Assembly: GCF_003854935.1 (NCBI RefSeq)
Contig: NZ_CP033969.1
Span: 2,852,001-2,916,000, forward strand
Origin: Cupriavidus pauculus
GTDB lineage: Bacteria > Pseudomonadota > Gammaproteobacteria > Burkholderiales > Burkholderiaceae
DNA: 64,000 nucleotides
Reading direction: 5' to 3'
Made by a program: the position numbers and the translations under genes. The notes beneath the pieces are model-generated. The model was not told the DNA's origin. It did not search any database and saw only the letters and a list, made by a program, of their open reading frames with translations. Positions 16,441-24,868 of the stretch are shown here, one piece after another. Position 1 is the stretch's first letter. Each line of letters opens with the position of its first letter.

Positions 16441-16950
16441 TCAGTCGAGCCGGCGGCCCAGGATCACCAGGTCGCGCTCCACGCCATCGAGCACGGCCAC
16501 GCGCGGCAGGTCGCCCCAGCGCGAGAAGCCGTGGCGCTCGAACAGCGCCAGGCTCGGCGCGTTATGGCCAAAGATAAACCCCAGCAGCGTGTTCACGCCC
16601 ACCTTGGGCGCATGCGAGATGGCCTCGTCGAGCAGCAGCCGGCCCAGGCCCTGGCCGCGGAAATCCTCGTGGAGATAGATCGAGACCTCGGCCGTGGCGC
16701 CGTAGGCGGGCCGGCCGTAGAAGTCCGAATAGCTGACCCAGCCGGCCATGCGGCCATCGGCGGCCTCGCAGACCCAGAGCGGACGGCGCGCGGGCTGGTG
16801 CGCATCGAACCACGCCTCGCGCGACGCCACGCTGACCGGCTCGGTATCGGCCGTGACCATGCGCGACGCCACGGTGCTGTTGTAGATGTCGACGATGCCG
16901 GGCAGGTCGTCGCGCGTCGCCAGACGCAGCGTGAAACCAGATTGACTCAT
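16441..16950 (-). CDS. GNAT family N-acetyltransferase (phosphinothricin acetyltransferase-like)
   Basis: A 169-residue acetyltransferase covering the whole GNAT fold. The acetyl-CoA pyrophosphate loop is HEDFRGQGLGRLLLDEA (near residue 95-110), and the N-terminal half (IVDIYNSTVASRMVTADTEP) resembles the PAT/Bar and methionine sulfoximine acetyltransferase group. The substrate is probably a small amino-acid-like molecule, but this is inferred from family. It sits between pilZ and tatD, which are otherwise commonly neighbours, so it looks like a lineage-specific insertion into that block. Confidence 0.85.
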   Translation of the reverse strand: MSQSGFTLRLATRDDLPGIVDIYNSTVASRMVTADTEPVSVASREAWFDAHQPARRPLWVCEAADGRMAGWVSYSDFYGRPAYGATAEVSIYLHEDFRGQGLGRLLLDEAISHAPKVGVNTLLGFIFGHNAPSLALFERHGFSRWGDLPRVAVLDGVERDLVILGRRLD

Positions 16951-16993
16951 AAATACAATAACTTGCGAAGCAAACTTCGCCTTTCACATCAGG

Positions 16994-17413
16994 TTAGAGG
17001 GTCTGCGTGGGGCGCCCCGATTCGATGGCCTTGCCCAGCAGTTCCTCGACCGCGCGCCGCAGCACGCGGCCGTTTTCGTCGTCCGGCAGATGCACGCCCA
17101 CGCCGGGCGTCTTCATCGGCGTGCCGGCCGGGGTGATCCATGCCACGGTGCCCTGCACCTGGTACTTCTGGGGCCGGTCCAGCAGCGACAGCACCAGGAA
17201 GACCTGCTCGCCCAGCCGGAACGGCCGGTTCGACGGCACGAAGATGCCGCCGCGCGCCAGAAATGGCATGTACGCGGCGTACAGCCCCGCCTGGTCCTTG
17301 ATCGACAGCGACAACACGTTGGGCCGCTGCGGCGCGCCGCCTGCGGGCCCCGTGGCCGGATTGCCGGGTATCGCCCCCGCTGCGCGCGGCGGCGTCGTGA
17401 CTGGTGCATTCAT
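16994..17413 (-). CDS. pilZ: Type IV pilus assembly protein PilZ
   Basis: A 139-residue protein with a disordered Pro/Ala-rich N-terminus and a PilZ domain from residue about 32 (NVLSLSIKDQAGLYAAYMPF, GGIFVPSN, LGEQVF, GTVAWITPAG). It closely follows the founding PilZ of Pseudomonas type IV pili, which lacks the RxxxR and D/NxSxxG residues for c-di-GMP; those are absent here too. Location downstream of holB is the conserved one. Expected role: pilus biogenesis or twitching through interaction with the assembly machinery, not nucleotide sensing. Confidence 0.88.
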   Translation of the reverse strand: MNAPVTTPPRAAGAIPGNPATGPAGGAPQRPNVLSLSIKDQAGLYAAYMPFLARGGIFVPSNRPFRLGEQVFLVLSLLDRPQKYQVQGTVAWITPAGTPMKTPGVGVHLPDDENGRVLRRAVEELLGKAIESGRPTQTL

Positions 17414-17462
17414 GTTCGACCCCTGACTGCTGCCGGCTTGTGCCGGCTATTGGATTTAGGAA

Positions 17463-17489
17463 ACACGTGGCTCGACTTTTACCACGTGT
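17463..17489 (-). terminator. Inverted repeat between holB and pilZ
   Basis: Eight-bp arms acacgtgg / ccacgtgt enclose an 11-nt loop about 30 bp after the holB stop. On the minus strand it is followed by tttcctaaat, so it may act as a weak terminator or processing hairpin. A second small hairpin (gccggc-ttgt-gccggc) lies between it and the pilZ start. Confidence 0.4.
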
Positions 17490-17518
17490 GCCCATCGATG
17501 CCTATGCTTTTGTACCGG

Positions 17519-18532
17519 TCAGCGGAACAACTGGCGGTAGTCCAGAAAGACCGATTCCATGACCAGCCGCGCCGCCAGCGGATGACTCTCGCTGCGCCGG
17601 TGATTGACCAGCCGCGCCGCGAACGCCTGCAGCCGGTGCGCGTCGGTGGCGCCGGCGCAACGGGCCAGCGCCGCCTGCTCCTTCGGGAAGTAGCGCACCG
17701 CGCCCGTGCCGACGCACAGCGCCAGCAGGTCGTAAGTCCAGCGCTGCAACACACCCAGCACGGCCGGTACCGGCAGCTTCTGGAGCTGGTCGGCCGCCGC
17801 CAGCGCATCGAACGCCGCGCCGGCGCCAAGCTGGCTCACCAGCCAGCGTTGCAGCGGCTGCTCCTCGGCCTCGGCGGCGTGCAGCGCGGTCAGCGGCGCG
17901 CCGCCGGCCACGGCCAGTTGGGCCTCGACGTCGGCCACGCCCTGGCTGCGCAGCCAGTCCAGCGCCGCCGCCAGGGTCGGGCGCGTCACCGAGAACTGGC
18001 GGCAGCGCGACAGGATAGTCGGCAGCACGCGGTCGATGCGGTCGGTCACGAGCAGGAAGACCGTCGACGGCGGCGGCTCCTCCAGCGTCTTGAGCAGCGC
18101 GTTGGCGCCCTCGGTCTGCAGCGCATCGAGCGGATAGACCACCACCACGCGCAGCCCGGCCCGGTGCGTGCCAACGCCCACCGCCTCGATCAGCCCGCGC
18201 ACCTGCTCCATGCGGATGATCTTGCTGGGCGCCTTCTTCTTGCTGCCGCCCGCCTCGGCATCACCCTCGGCCGCGTCGCCGGCTTCCAGCGCCTCCGGCC
18301 GCACCACGGTGAAATCAGGATGGTTGCCCTGGCTGAACCAGTGGCAGGCGCTGCACCGGTCGCACGGCTGGCCGTCCGCCAGCGGCGTCTCGCACAACAG
18401 CCCCTGCGCAAAGTGCAGGGCGAGGTCGCGCTTGCCGATGCCTTGCTGGCCATGCAGCAGCAACGCATGGGGCAGCCGCTCGCGCAGCACCGCCAGCCGT
18501 TGCCAGTCGTCTTGTTGCCAGGGATAGAGCAT
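17519..18532 (-). CDS. holB: DNA polymerase III delta' subunit
   Basis: Clamp-loader subunit of 337 residues from the ATG at 18532 (MLYPWQQDDW); an ATG three codons upstream is possible. The AAA+ core has a P-loop (LLLHGQQGIGKRDLAL), the four-Cys zinc module (LLCET, then CDRCSACHWF), the Walker B-like region and the SRC motif (ILSRCRQF). A linker of about 15 acidic and Gly-rich residues (near 90-105) is inserted after the zinc module. It acts with DnaX and HolA to load the beta clamp at the replication fork. Order mltG-tmk-holB-pilZ is conserved in beta- and gammaproteobacteria. Confidence 0.93.
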   Translation of the reverse strand: MLYPWQQDDWQRLAVLRERLPHALLLHGQQGIGKRDLALHFAQGLLCETPLADGQPCDRCSACHWFSQGNHPDFTVVRPEALEAGDAAEGDAEAGGSKKKAPSKIIRMEQVRGLIEAVGVGTHRAGLRVVVVYPLDALQTEGANALLKTLEEPPPSTVFLLVTDRIDRVLPTILSRCRQFSVTRPTLAAALDWLRSQGVADVEAQLAVAGGAPLTALHAAEAEEQPLQRWLVSQLGAGAAFDALAAADQLQKLPVPAVLGVLQRWTYDLLALCVGTGAVRYFPKEQAALARCAGATDAHRLQAFAARLVNHRRSESHPLAARLVMESVFLDYRQLFR

Positions 18533-18617
18533 GCAGATCAATCGGTTAGCGCGTGGTGCTCATGTATTGTCGGAGGCGTCCGCAGACACATCATCACACG
18601 CATATATCTTCGGAATA

Positions 18618-19220
18618 TCAGAGGCTTGCGAGGATTTCTTCAAGCGTCACGCGAATCTCGTCGATCGAGCGCGTGGCGTCGATCACGCGAAAGCGCTGCG
18701 GCGACTCGGCGGCCCGGCGCAGGTACTCGGCGCGGGTGCGCTCGAAAAACGCGCGCGACTCGGCTTCGAACTTGTCCGGCTGCCGCGCGTTCGCCAGCCG
18801 GGCGGCGGCCGTTTCCAGCGGCACGTCGAACAACAGCGTCAGGTCCGGCTGCAAGGCGCCCTGCACCCACTGCTCCAGCACCTCCAGCCGCGCACGCGGC
18901 AGGCCGCGCCCACCGCCCTGGTAGGCAAACGTGGCGTCGGTGAAGCGGTCGGAGATCACCCAGTCGCCCCGGGCCAGCGCCGGTTCGATCACTTCGGCGA
19001 TATGTTCGCGGCGCGCCGCGAACATCAGCAGCGCCTCGGTCTCCAGGTCCATCTGGCGATGGAGCAGCAGGCGGCGCAGGTCCTCGCCCAGCGGCGTGCC
19101 ACCGGGTTCGCGCGTGGTGACGACGGTGGCGCGTTCGCGCAGGCGGCCGGCCACCCATTCGACATGGGTACTCTTGCCGGCGCCGTCGATGCCTTCGAAA
19201 GTGATGAATCTGCCGCGCAT
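18618..19220 (-). CDS. tmk: Thymidylate kinase
   Basis: A 200-residue dTMP kinase that makes dTDP for DNA synthesis. The P-loop is [12 protein letters not shown] at residues 7-18, the DRx motif is [18 protein letters not shown] near residue 90, and the LID follows ([12 protein letters not shown]). The ATG at 19220 ([12 protein letters not shown]) matches the family start; it is 4 bp from the mltG stop, indicating translational coupling. Full length for the family. Confidence 0.95.
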   Translation of the reverse strand: MRGRFITFEGIDGAGKSTHVEWVAGRLRERATVVTTREPGGTPLGEDLRRLLLHRQMDLETEALLMFAARREHIAEVIEPALARGDWVISDRFTDATFAYQGGGRGLPRARLEVLEQWVQGALQPDLTLLFDVPLETAAARLANARQPDKFEAESRAFFERTRAEYLRRAAESPQRFRVIDATRSIDEIRVTLEEILASL

Positions 19221-19224
19221 GGAA

Positions 19225-20223
19225 TCAGGGTTTCCCGCGCTGGTACTTGTCGACCGCGCGGTTGTGTTCAGGGAGAGAGCTGGAAAAGTGGCTGCTGCCG
19301 TCGCCACGGGCCACGAAGTACAGCGCATCGGTGGGCGCCGGCGTGGTGGCCGCGGCCAGCGAGGCCAGGCCCGGCAGCGCGATGGGCGTCGGCGGCAGGC
19401 CCGTCCGGGTGTACGTATTGTACGGGGTGTCGGCCTGCAGATCGCGCTTGCGCAGGTTGCCATCGAAGGTCGGCCCCACGCCATAGATCACAGTCGGATC
19501 GGTCTGCAGCATCATGTTTTTGCGCAGCCGGTTGACGAACACGGCGGCGATCATCGGCCGCTCGCCGGCCTGCCCGGTTTCCTTCTCGACAATCGACGCC
19601 ATGATCAGCGCCTCGTACGGCGTCTTGTACGGCAGGTCCGGCGCGCGGGCGTTCCAGGCGTCGTTCAGGCGCTTCTGCATGGCCCGGTAGGCGTGCTTGT
19701 AGAGGTCGATGTCGCTGCTGCCGCGCGCGAACAGGTAGGTATCGGGAAAGAACAGCCCTTCGGGTGACGTCTCCGCCGCCCCGATGGCCTGCATCAGCTC
19801 GGCGTCGGTCATGCTCCGGGTGTCGTGCCGGAGCGCCGGGCTGGCATCCACGGCCGCGCGCATCTTGCGGAATTCCCAGCCCTCGATCACGGTGACCACG
19901 TAGTGCGACACCTCGCCCCGGGCCAGTTTCTCGATCACGTCCAGCGGCGTCACGCCGGTTTCGAACTGGTAGCCGCCCGCCTTCAGGTCGGCGCCATGCC
20001 CGGTCAGGCGGGCCAGCAACTGGAACAGGCGCGGGTCCATGGGCACCCCGCCGCGCTGGATCTGCCGGCCGACGCTGGCCACGCCGGAGTTCGGCTTGAC
20101 GATGACCTCGACGGGCGACGCGGACAGCGTGAGCGGCTGATGGGCCCACCAGGCAAAGCCGCCGGCAGCGGCGACGGCAAAGACCACCAGCGCCCCGACC
20201 AGGCGCGAGAACAGACGTTTCAT
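19225..20223 (-). CDS. mltG: Endolytic murein transglycosylase MltG
   Basis: A 332-residue inner-membrane protein with one N-terminal helix ([19 protein letters not shown]) and a periplasmic YceG/MltG domain. A LysM-like subdomain is followed by the catalytic region containing the Glu in [18 protein letters not shown] and the motifs [12 protein letters not shown] and [15 protein letters not shown]. MltG cleaves nascent glycan strands and sets their length. It is upstream of tmk with 4 bp spacing and divergent from ygfZ. Confidence 0.94.
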   Translation of the reverse strand: MKRLFSRLVGALVVFAVAAAGGFAWWAHQPLTLSASPVEVIVKPNSGVASVGRQIQRGGVPMDPRLFQLLARLTGHGADLKAGGYQFETGVTPLDVIEKLARGEVSHYVVTVIEGWEFRKMRAAVDASPALRHDTRSMTDAELMQAIGAAETSPEGLFFPDTYLFARGSSDIDLYKHAYRAMQKRLNDAWNARAPDLPYKTPYEALIMASIVEKETGQAGERPMIAAVFVNRLRKNMMLQTDPTVIYGVGPTFDGNLRKRDLQADTPYNTYTRTGLPPTPIALPGLASLAAATTPAPTDALYFVARGDGSSHFSSSLPEHNRAVDKYQRGKP

Positions 20224-20307
20224 GAAAGTGAGGATAGGGCCCGCCGCCTTGCCCCCGCCGGCGGGTCGGGATCAAGGGCGCGGCCGGCCGGAATGGCGAC
20301 AGGCCCA

Positions 20308-20313
20308 TATAAT
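20308..20313 (+). promoter_or_regulatory. TATAAT -10-like element between mltG and ygfZ
   Basis: A perfect TATAAT stands in the 207-bp divergent region, 118 bp before the ygfZ start. The reverse complement (tattat) could equally serve mltG about 85 bp away. No convincing -35 hexamer is seen at the right distance on either strand. Confidence 0.35.
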
Positions 20314-20430
20314 ACCGGCAGCCTTGTGGCCGATGTGTCACCGAGCGTTACCGTCCGGCCCGCACACGTTGTGTTTCGCGCGTGGCGCCCCCAATTCACC
20401 GCATCCCTTCGATTTCCAGGACCGTTCCGC

Positions 20431-21441
20431 ATGTCCGCCAATGATTTCCCGTCGCTTGCCGACAGCCTCGCCGCCCTGCCCGCCGCCGGCATCGTGACCG
20501 CCCCCGCCGGGCTGGGCCTGATCCGCGTGGCCGGCGACGACGCCGCCAGTTTCCTGCACACCCAGCTCACCAACGCCGTGGAAGACCTGCCGGCCGATGC
20601 CGCGCGGCTGGCCGGCTATTGCTCGCCCAAGGGCCGGCTGCTGGCCAGCTTCCTGGCCTGGCGCGACCCCGACGGCATCGTGCTGCAGTTGTCGGCCGAC
20701 ATCCAGCCGGCCATCCAGAAGCGGCTGTCGATGTTCGTGCTGCGCGCCAAGGCCAGGCTGTCGGACCTGTCCGCCACGCATCGCGTGCTGGGCGTGGCCG
20801 GCGCCGGTGCCGAGGCCGCGCTGGCCCAGGCCGGGCTGCCGGCGCCGCACGGCCCGCTGGCCGTGGCCCAGGCCGATGGTGCCACCGTCATCCGCCTGCC
20901 CGACGCCGAGGGCCAGCCGCGCTGGCAGGTGGTGGCCGCCGCCGAGCGCGCCGCGTCGCTGCAGCAGGCGCTGGGCGGCACGCTGGCCGCCGCCGCGCCG
21001 GCGTTCTGGGACTGGCTCGACATCGGCGCGGGCATCCCGCGTATCGCCGCCGCCACGCAGGAGCAGTTCGTGCCGCAGATGATCAACTTCGAGCTGATCG
21101 GCGGCGTGAATTTCCGCAAGGGCTGCTATCCGGGCCAGGAAGTGGTGGCGCGCAGCCAGTACCGCGGCACGCTCAAGCGCCGCATGTGGCGCGTGCATGG
21201 CGAAGGCGACGTACCGGCGCCGGCCGCCGAGATCTTCCGTCCGGAAGACCCGGGCCAGCCGTGCGGCATGGTGGTCAACGCCGCGCCCGCGCCGCAGGGC
21301 GGCTGGGACGGCCTGGCCGAGCTGAAGATCGACGCCGCCACGGGCGCGCTGCACCTGGGCGCCGCCGATGGCCCGGCGCTGGCCACGCGTGCGCTGCCGT
21401 ACGAAGTGCCGCTGCCCAACGAGGCCGAGGCGGCCGGCTGA
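20431..21441 (+). CDS. ygfZ: Folate-binding protein YgfZ (Fe-S cluster repair/assembly)
   Basis: A 336-residue protein of the GcvT-like folate-binding family. It has the YgfZ signature KGCYPGQEVVARSQYRG near residue 230, including the conserved Cys, and the N-terminal LIRVAGDDAASFLHTQLTN. YgfZ uses tetrahydrofolate to support maturation or repair of certain Fe-S enzymes such as MiaB. The ATG at 20431 (MSANDFPSLADS) follows the sequence tttccaggaccg and is the first plausible start; the open frame extends further upstream without a family match. The next gene (DUF4936) starts 20 bp downstream. Confidence 0.92.
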   Translation: MSANDFPSLADSLAALPAAGIVTAPAGLGLIRVAGDDAASFLHTQLTNAVEDLPADAARLAGYCSPKGRLLASFLAWRDPDGIVLQLSADIQPAIQKRLSMFVLRAKARLSDLSATHRVLGVAGAGAEAALAQAGLPAPHGPLAVAQADGATVIRLPDAEGQPRWQVVAAAERAASLQQALGGTLAAAAPAFWDWLDIGAGIPRIAAATQEQFVPQMINFELIGGVNFRKGCYPGQEVVARSQYRGTLKRRMWRVHGEGDVPAPAAEIFRPEDPGQPCGMVVNAAPAPQGGWDGLAELKIDAATGALHLGAADGPALATRALPYEVPLPNEAEAAG

Positions 21442-21461
21442 ACGCCCCCGGGAACTCCACC

Positions 21462-21752
21462 ATGAGCGATCATCTCTACGTCTACTTCAAGGTACCCGAC
21501 GCGCACGCGGCCGACGCCCTGCCGCACTGGCACCGCTGGATGGAAACGGTCGCCGAGGCAACCGGGATTGGTGGTACGCTGATGCGCAGGCCCGAGACCC
21601 GGGCCGGCCTGCAGACGTGGATGGAGTGTTATGCCGATGTCCCGCCCGCGTTCGATGCAACGCTCGACGGTCTCTGGCGCCAGAGCGGTCTGGCGCAATG
21701 GATCAGCGGCGAGCGCATGAGCGAGCGGTTCATCGACCTCGACGCGCTGTAG
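21462..21752 (+). CDS. DUF4936 family protein
   Basis: A small 96-residue cytosolic protein (MSDHLYVYFKVPDAHA). It looks like the DUF4936 family, whose members are found next to ygfZ in Burkholderiales; the alpha-beta pattern with WMETVAEATGIGGTLMRR and QTWMECYADV suggests a ferredoxin-like fold. Function is unknown. It lies 20 bp after ygfZ and 37 bp before the NRDE gene, so the three probably form one operon. Confidence 0.8.
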   Translation: MSDHLYVYFKVPDAHAADALPHWHRWMETVAEATGIGGTLMRRPETRAGLQTWMECYADVPPAFDATLDGLWRQSGLAQWISGERMSERFIDLDAL

Positions 21753-21789
21753 CCCCCGCGGGCCGCGGCGCCGTAGCAAAGGAAGCCCC

Positions 21790-22647
21790 ATGTGTCTGAT
21801 ACTGGTGGCCTGGCAATCCCACCCGGACTATGCCCTGGTGGTGGCCGGCAACCGCGACGAATTCTATGCCCGCCCGGCGGCGCCCGCGCACTGGTGGCAC
21901 GACGCCCCCGAGGTGCTGGGCGGCCGCGACCTGGCGGAAGTGATTGGCGATGCCGGCACGTGGATGGGCATCGCCAATGCCGCGTCGCCCGAATGGCCCG
22001 ACGACTCCCGCGCGCGCTTTGCCGCGCTGACCAACTTCCGCGCCCCGTCCGAAAAACGCACCGACGCCCGCTCGCGCGGCGAGCTGGTGTCGCATTTTCT
22101 GCGCGGCGGCCAGGGCCCGGCCGACTACCTGCAGGACCTGGCCCGCGCGCACGGCGCCTACAACGGCTTCAACCTGCTGGCGAGCGACCTGCACGATCTC
22201 TGGTGGTACAGCAACCGGTCGAAGTCCGGCCAGCCGCAGCGGCTCAAGCCGGGCCTGTACGGCCTGTCGAACGCGCTGCTCGATACGCCGTGGCCCAAGG
22301 TGCGCAGCCGCGTGGGCGCGCTGTGCGAGGTACTGGCCGCCGACCGTGGCCAGTTCGGATCGAGCCCCGACCCGTACCTGCAGATGCTGGCCGATGAGAA
22401 GCAGGCGCCCGACTGGGAATTGCCCAGCACCGGCGTGGCCCCCGAGTGGGAAAAGCTGCTGTCGTCGGCGTTCATCCGCTCGCCCAGCTACGGCACGCGC
22501 GCCAGCACGGTGCTGCGTGTGCGCCATGACGGCCGGTTCGATTTCGTCGAGCGCAGCTTCGACGCCGACGGCCAGACCGGCGAGGTCAGCTACCAGGGCC
22601 GCCTCAACGTCACCCGCGACACCGGCACCGTGCCGGCTCCGCGCTAG
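21790..22647 (+). CDS. NRDE (TANGO2-like) family protein
   Basis: A 285-residue protein beginning MCLILVAWQSHPDYALVVAGNRDE, the diagnostic N-terminal Cys and NRDE motif of the family. An N-terminal Cys after Met removal, with the alpha-beta-beta-alpha arrangement, resembles Ntn-hydrolase-like folds, though the biochemical role remains poorly defined; eukaryotic TANGO2 has been linked to haem handling and lipid metabolism. A ribosome site (aaaggaag) precedes the ATG. It is convergent with the HTH-citrate synthase gene, with only 9 bp between stop codons. Confidence 0.85.
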   Translation: MCLILVAWQSHPDYALVVAGNRDEFYARPAAPAHWWHDAPEVLGGRDLAEVIGDAGTWMGIANAASPEWPDDSRARFAALTNFRAPSEKRTDARSRGELVSHFLRGGQGPADYLQDLARAHGAYNGFNLLASDLHDLWWYSNRSKSGQPQRLKPGLYGLSNALLDTPWPKVRSRVGALCEVLAADRGQFGSSPDPYLQMLADEKQAPDWELPSTGVAPEWEKLLSSAFIRSPSYGTRASTVLRVRHDGRFDFVERSFDADGQTGEVSYQGRLNVTRDTGTVPAPR

Positions 22648-22656
22648 TCCTCTACG

Positions 22657-23799
22657 CTAGACCCGCGCCGGGGCCGCGCCGACGTAGCGGCCGCGCGGGC
22701 GAATCACCTGCCCCACGCTCAACTGTTCCAGGCTATGCGCCAGCAGCCCGACGCTGCGCGCGATGGCGAACGTGCCGAACGCGGCGTCGTCCGGCAGCCG
22801 GTAGTGCGTGACCAACGCCGCCAGCGCCACATCAAAGTTCGGCTGCAGCCCGGTCAGCCGGGTGGACTTCTCGATAAAGCGCGCGATCACGGGCGGCGGA
22901 TCGAACCGTTTCAGCAACGCCGCCGCGCGGGGGTCGCCCTCGGGATAGAGATGGTGGCCAAAGCCCGGCAGCGGCTGGCCCGTCGACAGATGGTGCGCCA
23001 GCACCTCGTCCTCGCCCTGGCGATCCAGTTCCGCGAACAGCGCCTTGACCCGGCCCGACGCATCGCCATGCAGCGGCCCCGACAGCGTCGTCAGCCCCGA
23101 CAGCAGGCAGGCCGGCAGCGACGCCCCGGTGGATGCCGCGATGCGCGCCGCGAACGCCGAACTGGTCAATTCGTGGTCGAGCAGCAGCACCATCGCAATC
23201 CGTAGCAATTCGGCCACCGCTGGCGGCTGTCCCCAGCCCTGCGCCAGCCGCAGGTGCAGCGGCTGCGCGCCCGGCTGCGCGCCGAACGCATTGGCCAGCA
23301 ATCCCACCAGCTCCTGACCCTCGCCATGCAGCACGCGCGTCATGCGTCCGTGCGTGGAATGGCCGGTCGCGGCGCGCTCGGCCAGGGCCTGGAACGCGGC
23401 CACGCGGCCCGGCTTGCCGATCGGCGTCGATGACGAAAAATCCACGGGCTGGGCGGCGTCCCAGAGCAGGTGCGCGGCCTGCTCCAGCGTGGCCGATTCG
23501 GCCAGCGCCACGGCGTCGTGGCCCCGGTAGTAGAGCCGCTCGCGCACGAATGTCGAGATGGCGGTGGGGATGCTCGGCTCGGCGCCGAACAGCGTGTTGG
23601 TGGCCAGCGTCTCGTGCTTGCGCCCGGCCTGCTTGCGGCGCGACAGCGTCGCCACGTCCTCGGCGCGGTACAGGCTGCGGCGCGTATCGGTGGGGTCGGA
23701 CATGACCTCGATCTTGCCGCGGCTCACGTATGCATAGACGGTCTGCGGCCGCACACCCAGGCGCGAACACGCCTCGTCCATCGAAATCCAGGTTCCCAC
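22657..23799 (-). CDS. Citrate synthase family protein with N-terminal helix-turn-helix
   Basis: A 380-residue two-domain protein. Residues 1-60 form a MerR/excisionase-type helix-turn-helix (WISMDEACSRLGVRPQTVYAYVSRGKI). Residues 75-375 are a small-type citrate synthase fold with all catalytic positions present: His244 in GPLHGDA, His282 in GFGHHLY, Asp323 in QPNFD and Arg348 in ARSVG; the usual GHRxY is GHHLY. It could therefore be an active citrate or 2-methylcitrate synthase-like enzyme, a transcription factor using a citrate-synthase ligand domain, or both. It is divergent from the hydroxyacid dehydrogenase operon with an inverted repeat between them, which suits autoregulation or pathway regulation. 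The domain call is sure, the role is not. Confidence 0.85.
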   Translation of the reverse strand: MGTWISMDEACSRLGVRPQTVYAYVSRGKIEVMSDPTDTRRSLYRAEDVATLSRRKQAGRKHETLATNTLFGAEPSIPTAISTFVRERLYYRGHDAVALAESATLEQAAHLLWDAAQPVDFSSSTPIGKPGRVAAFQALAERAATGHSTHGRMTRVLHGEGQELVGLLANAFGAQPGAQPLHLRLAQGWGQPPAVAELLRIAMVLLLDHELTSSAFAARIAASTGASLPACLLSGLTTLSGPLHGDASGRVKALFAELDRQGEDEVLAHHLSTGQPLPGFGHHLYPEGDPRAAALLKRFDPPPVIARFIEKSTRLTGLQPNFDVALAALVTHYRLPDDAAFGTFAIARSVGLLAHSLEQLSVGQVIRPRGRYVGAAPARV

Positions 23800-23823
23800 A
23801 AGTCACTCGCTTAGCTGATTTAT

Positions 23824-23860
23824 GTTGATTTTATATATCAAGATTGCATCGACAATCAAC
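23824..23860. promoter_or_regulatory. AT-rich inverted repeat in the HTH-citrate synthase/hydroxyacid dehydrogenase divergent region
   Basis: Within an unusually AT-rich 108-bp divergent gap, GTTGATT at 23824-23830 is mirrored by AATCAAC at 23854-23860, and a nested TTGAT-7 nt-ATCAA spans 23825-23841. The repeat lies 25-60 bp from the start of the HTH-citrate synthase gene and 48 bp before the dehydrogenase start, so a bound protein could control both. The N7 spacing differs from the FNR/ANR box. Which protein binds is unknown; the HTH protein is the obvious candidate. Confidence 0.5.
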
Positions 23861-23907
23861 TATTGCCTACGATGCTGTCAACCTGCAACGAGAGACAAGC
23901 CCCCGCG

Positions 23908-24861
23908 ATGAAGCCCCAGATCCTGCAACTGAATCCGATCCTGATCCCGGCCGCCAATGAAGAGCTGGCCGCGCTGTACCAGGTGCACAAGTTCTTCGAG
24001 ATCGCCGATCCGGCCGCCTGGCTGCGCGAGCACGGCGCGTCGATCCAGGCCGTCATCACCGGCGGCCACACCGGCATTTCGCGGGCGATGCTGGAGCAGT
24101 TGCCGGCGCTCAAGGTGGTGGCCGTCAATGGCGTGGGCACCGATGCCGTGGACCTGGCGTGGTGCCGCGAACGCGGGCTGCCGGTCACGGCGACGCTGGG
24201 CGCGCTGACCGAGGACGTGGCCGACCTGGCCATCGGCCTGCTGATCGCGGCCTGCCGCAACATCTGCGCCGGCGACCGCTTCGTGCGGGACGGCCAGTGG
24301 GAACTGCATCCGTCGCCGTCGGCGATTCCGCTGGCGCGCCGCTTCAGCGGCATGCGCGTCGGCATCGTCGGCATGGGCCGTGTCGGCCGGGCCGTCGCCA
24401 CGCGCGCCGCCGCGTTTGGCTGCCCCATCCGCTATACGGACCTGCGTGCGATGGATGACGTGCCGCACACCTTCGTGCCCGGCCTGCTCGACCTGGCGCG
24501 CGACAGCGACGCGCTGGTGCTGTGCGCCGCCGCCGACAAGGCCGAGGGCATCATCGACGCCGCCGTGCTCGACGCGCTGGGCCCGCGCGGCTATCTGGTC
24601 AACGTGGCGCGCGGCCGGCTGGTCAACGAGGCCGATCTGGCGCAGGCCATCGAGGCGGGCCGCATCGCGGGCGCCGGGCTGGACGTGTTTGTCGACGAGC
24701 CGCGCGTGCCGGCGGCGCTGCGCCAGTCCGACCGCACCACGCTGCAGGCCCACCGCGCCAGCGCCACGTGGGAGACGCGCGGCGCCATGGCCCGCATGGT
24801 GCTGGACAGCGTGGCCGAGGCGCTGGCCGGCAAGCGTCCGACCATGAGCCTGACCACCTGA
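23908..24861 (+). CDS. D-isomer-specific 2-hydroxyacid dehydrogenase
   Basis: A 317-residue NAD(P)-dependent oxidoreductase related to glyoxylate/hydroxypyruvate reductase. The Rossmann motif is VGIVGMGRVGRAVA near residue 152; the catalytic Arg region is LVNVARGRLVNEADL near residue 232, and the Glu is in VDEPRVPAAL. The usual catalytic His appears in LQAHRASATWETR. The ATG at 23908 (MKPQILQLNP) is chosen; an in-frame ATG at 23863 lies within the AT-rich operator region. First gene of a four-gene run (dehydrogenase, FAH, SDR, Bug). Substrate likely a 2-oxo/2-hydroxy carboxylate but not determinable here. Confidence 0.88.
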   Translation: MKPQILQLNPILIPAANEELAALYQVHKFFEIADPAAWLREHGASIQAVITGGHTGISRAMLEQLPALKVVAVNGVGTDAVDLAWCRERGLPVTATLGALTEDVADLAIGLLIAACRNICAGDRFVRDGQWELHPSPSAIPLARRFSGMRVGIVGMGRVGRAVATRAAAFGCPIRYTDLRAMDDVPHTFVPGLLDLARDSDALVLCAAADKAEGIIDAAVLDALGPRGYLVNVARGRLVNEADLAQAIEAGRIAGAGLDVFVDEPRVPAALRQSDRTTLQAHRASATWETRGAMARMVLDSVAEALAGKRPTMSLTT

Positions 24862-24868
24862 GCGCGCC

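Noticed and set aside
16994-17413. c-di-GMP receptor role for the PilZ protein, working with the HD-GYP protein
   Set aside because: The nucleotide-binding RxxxR and D/NxSxxG residues are absent, and the sequence follows the type IV pilus PilZ that does not bind c-di-GMP.
23825-23841. FNR/ANR box
   Set aside because: Half-sites TTGAT and ATCAA are present but separated by 7 bp, not the 4 bp of the FNR consensus.
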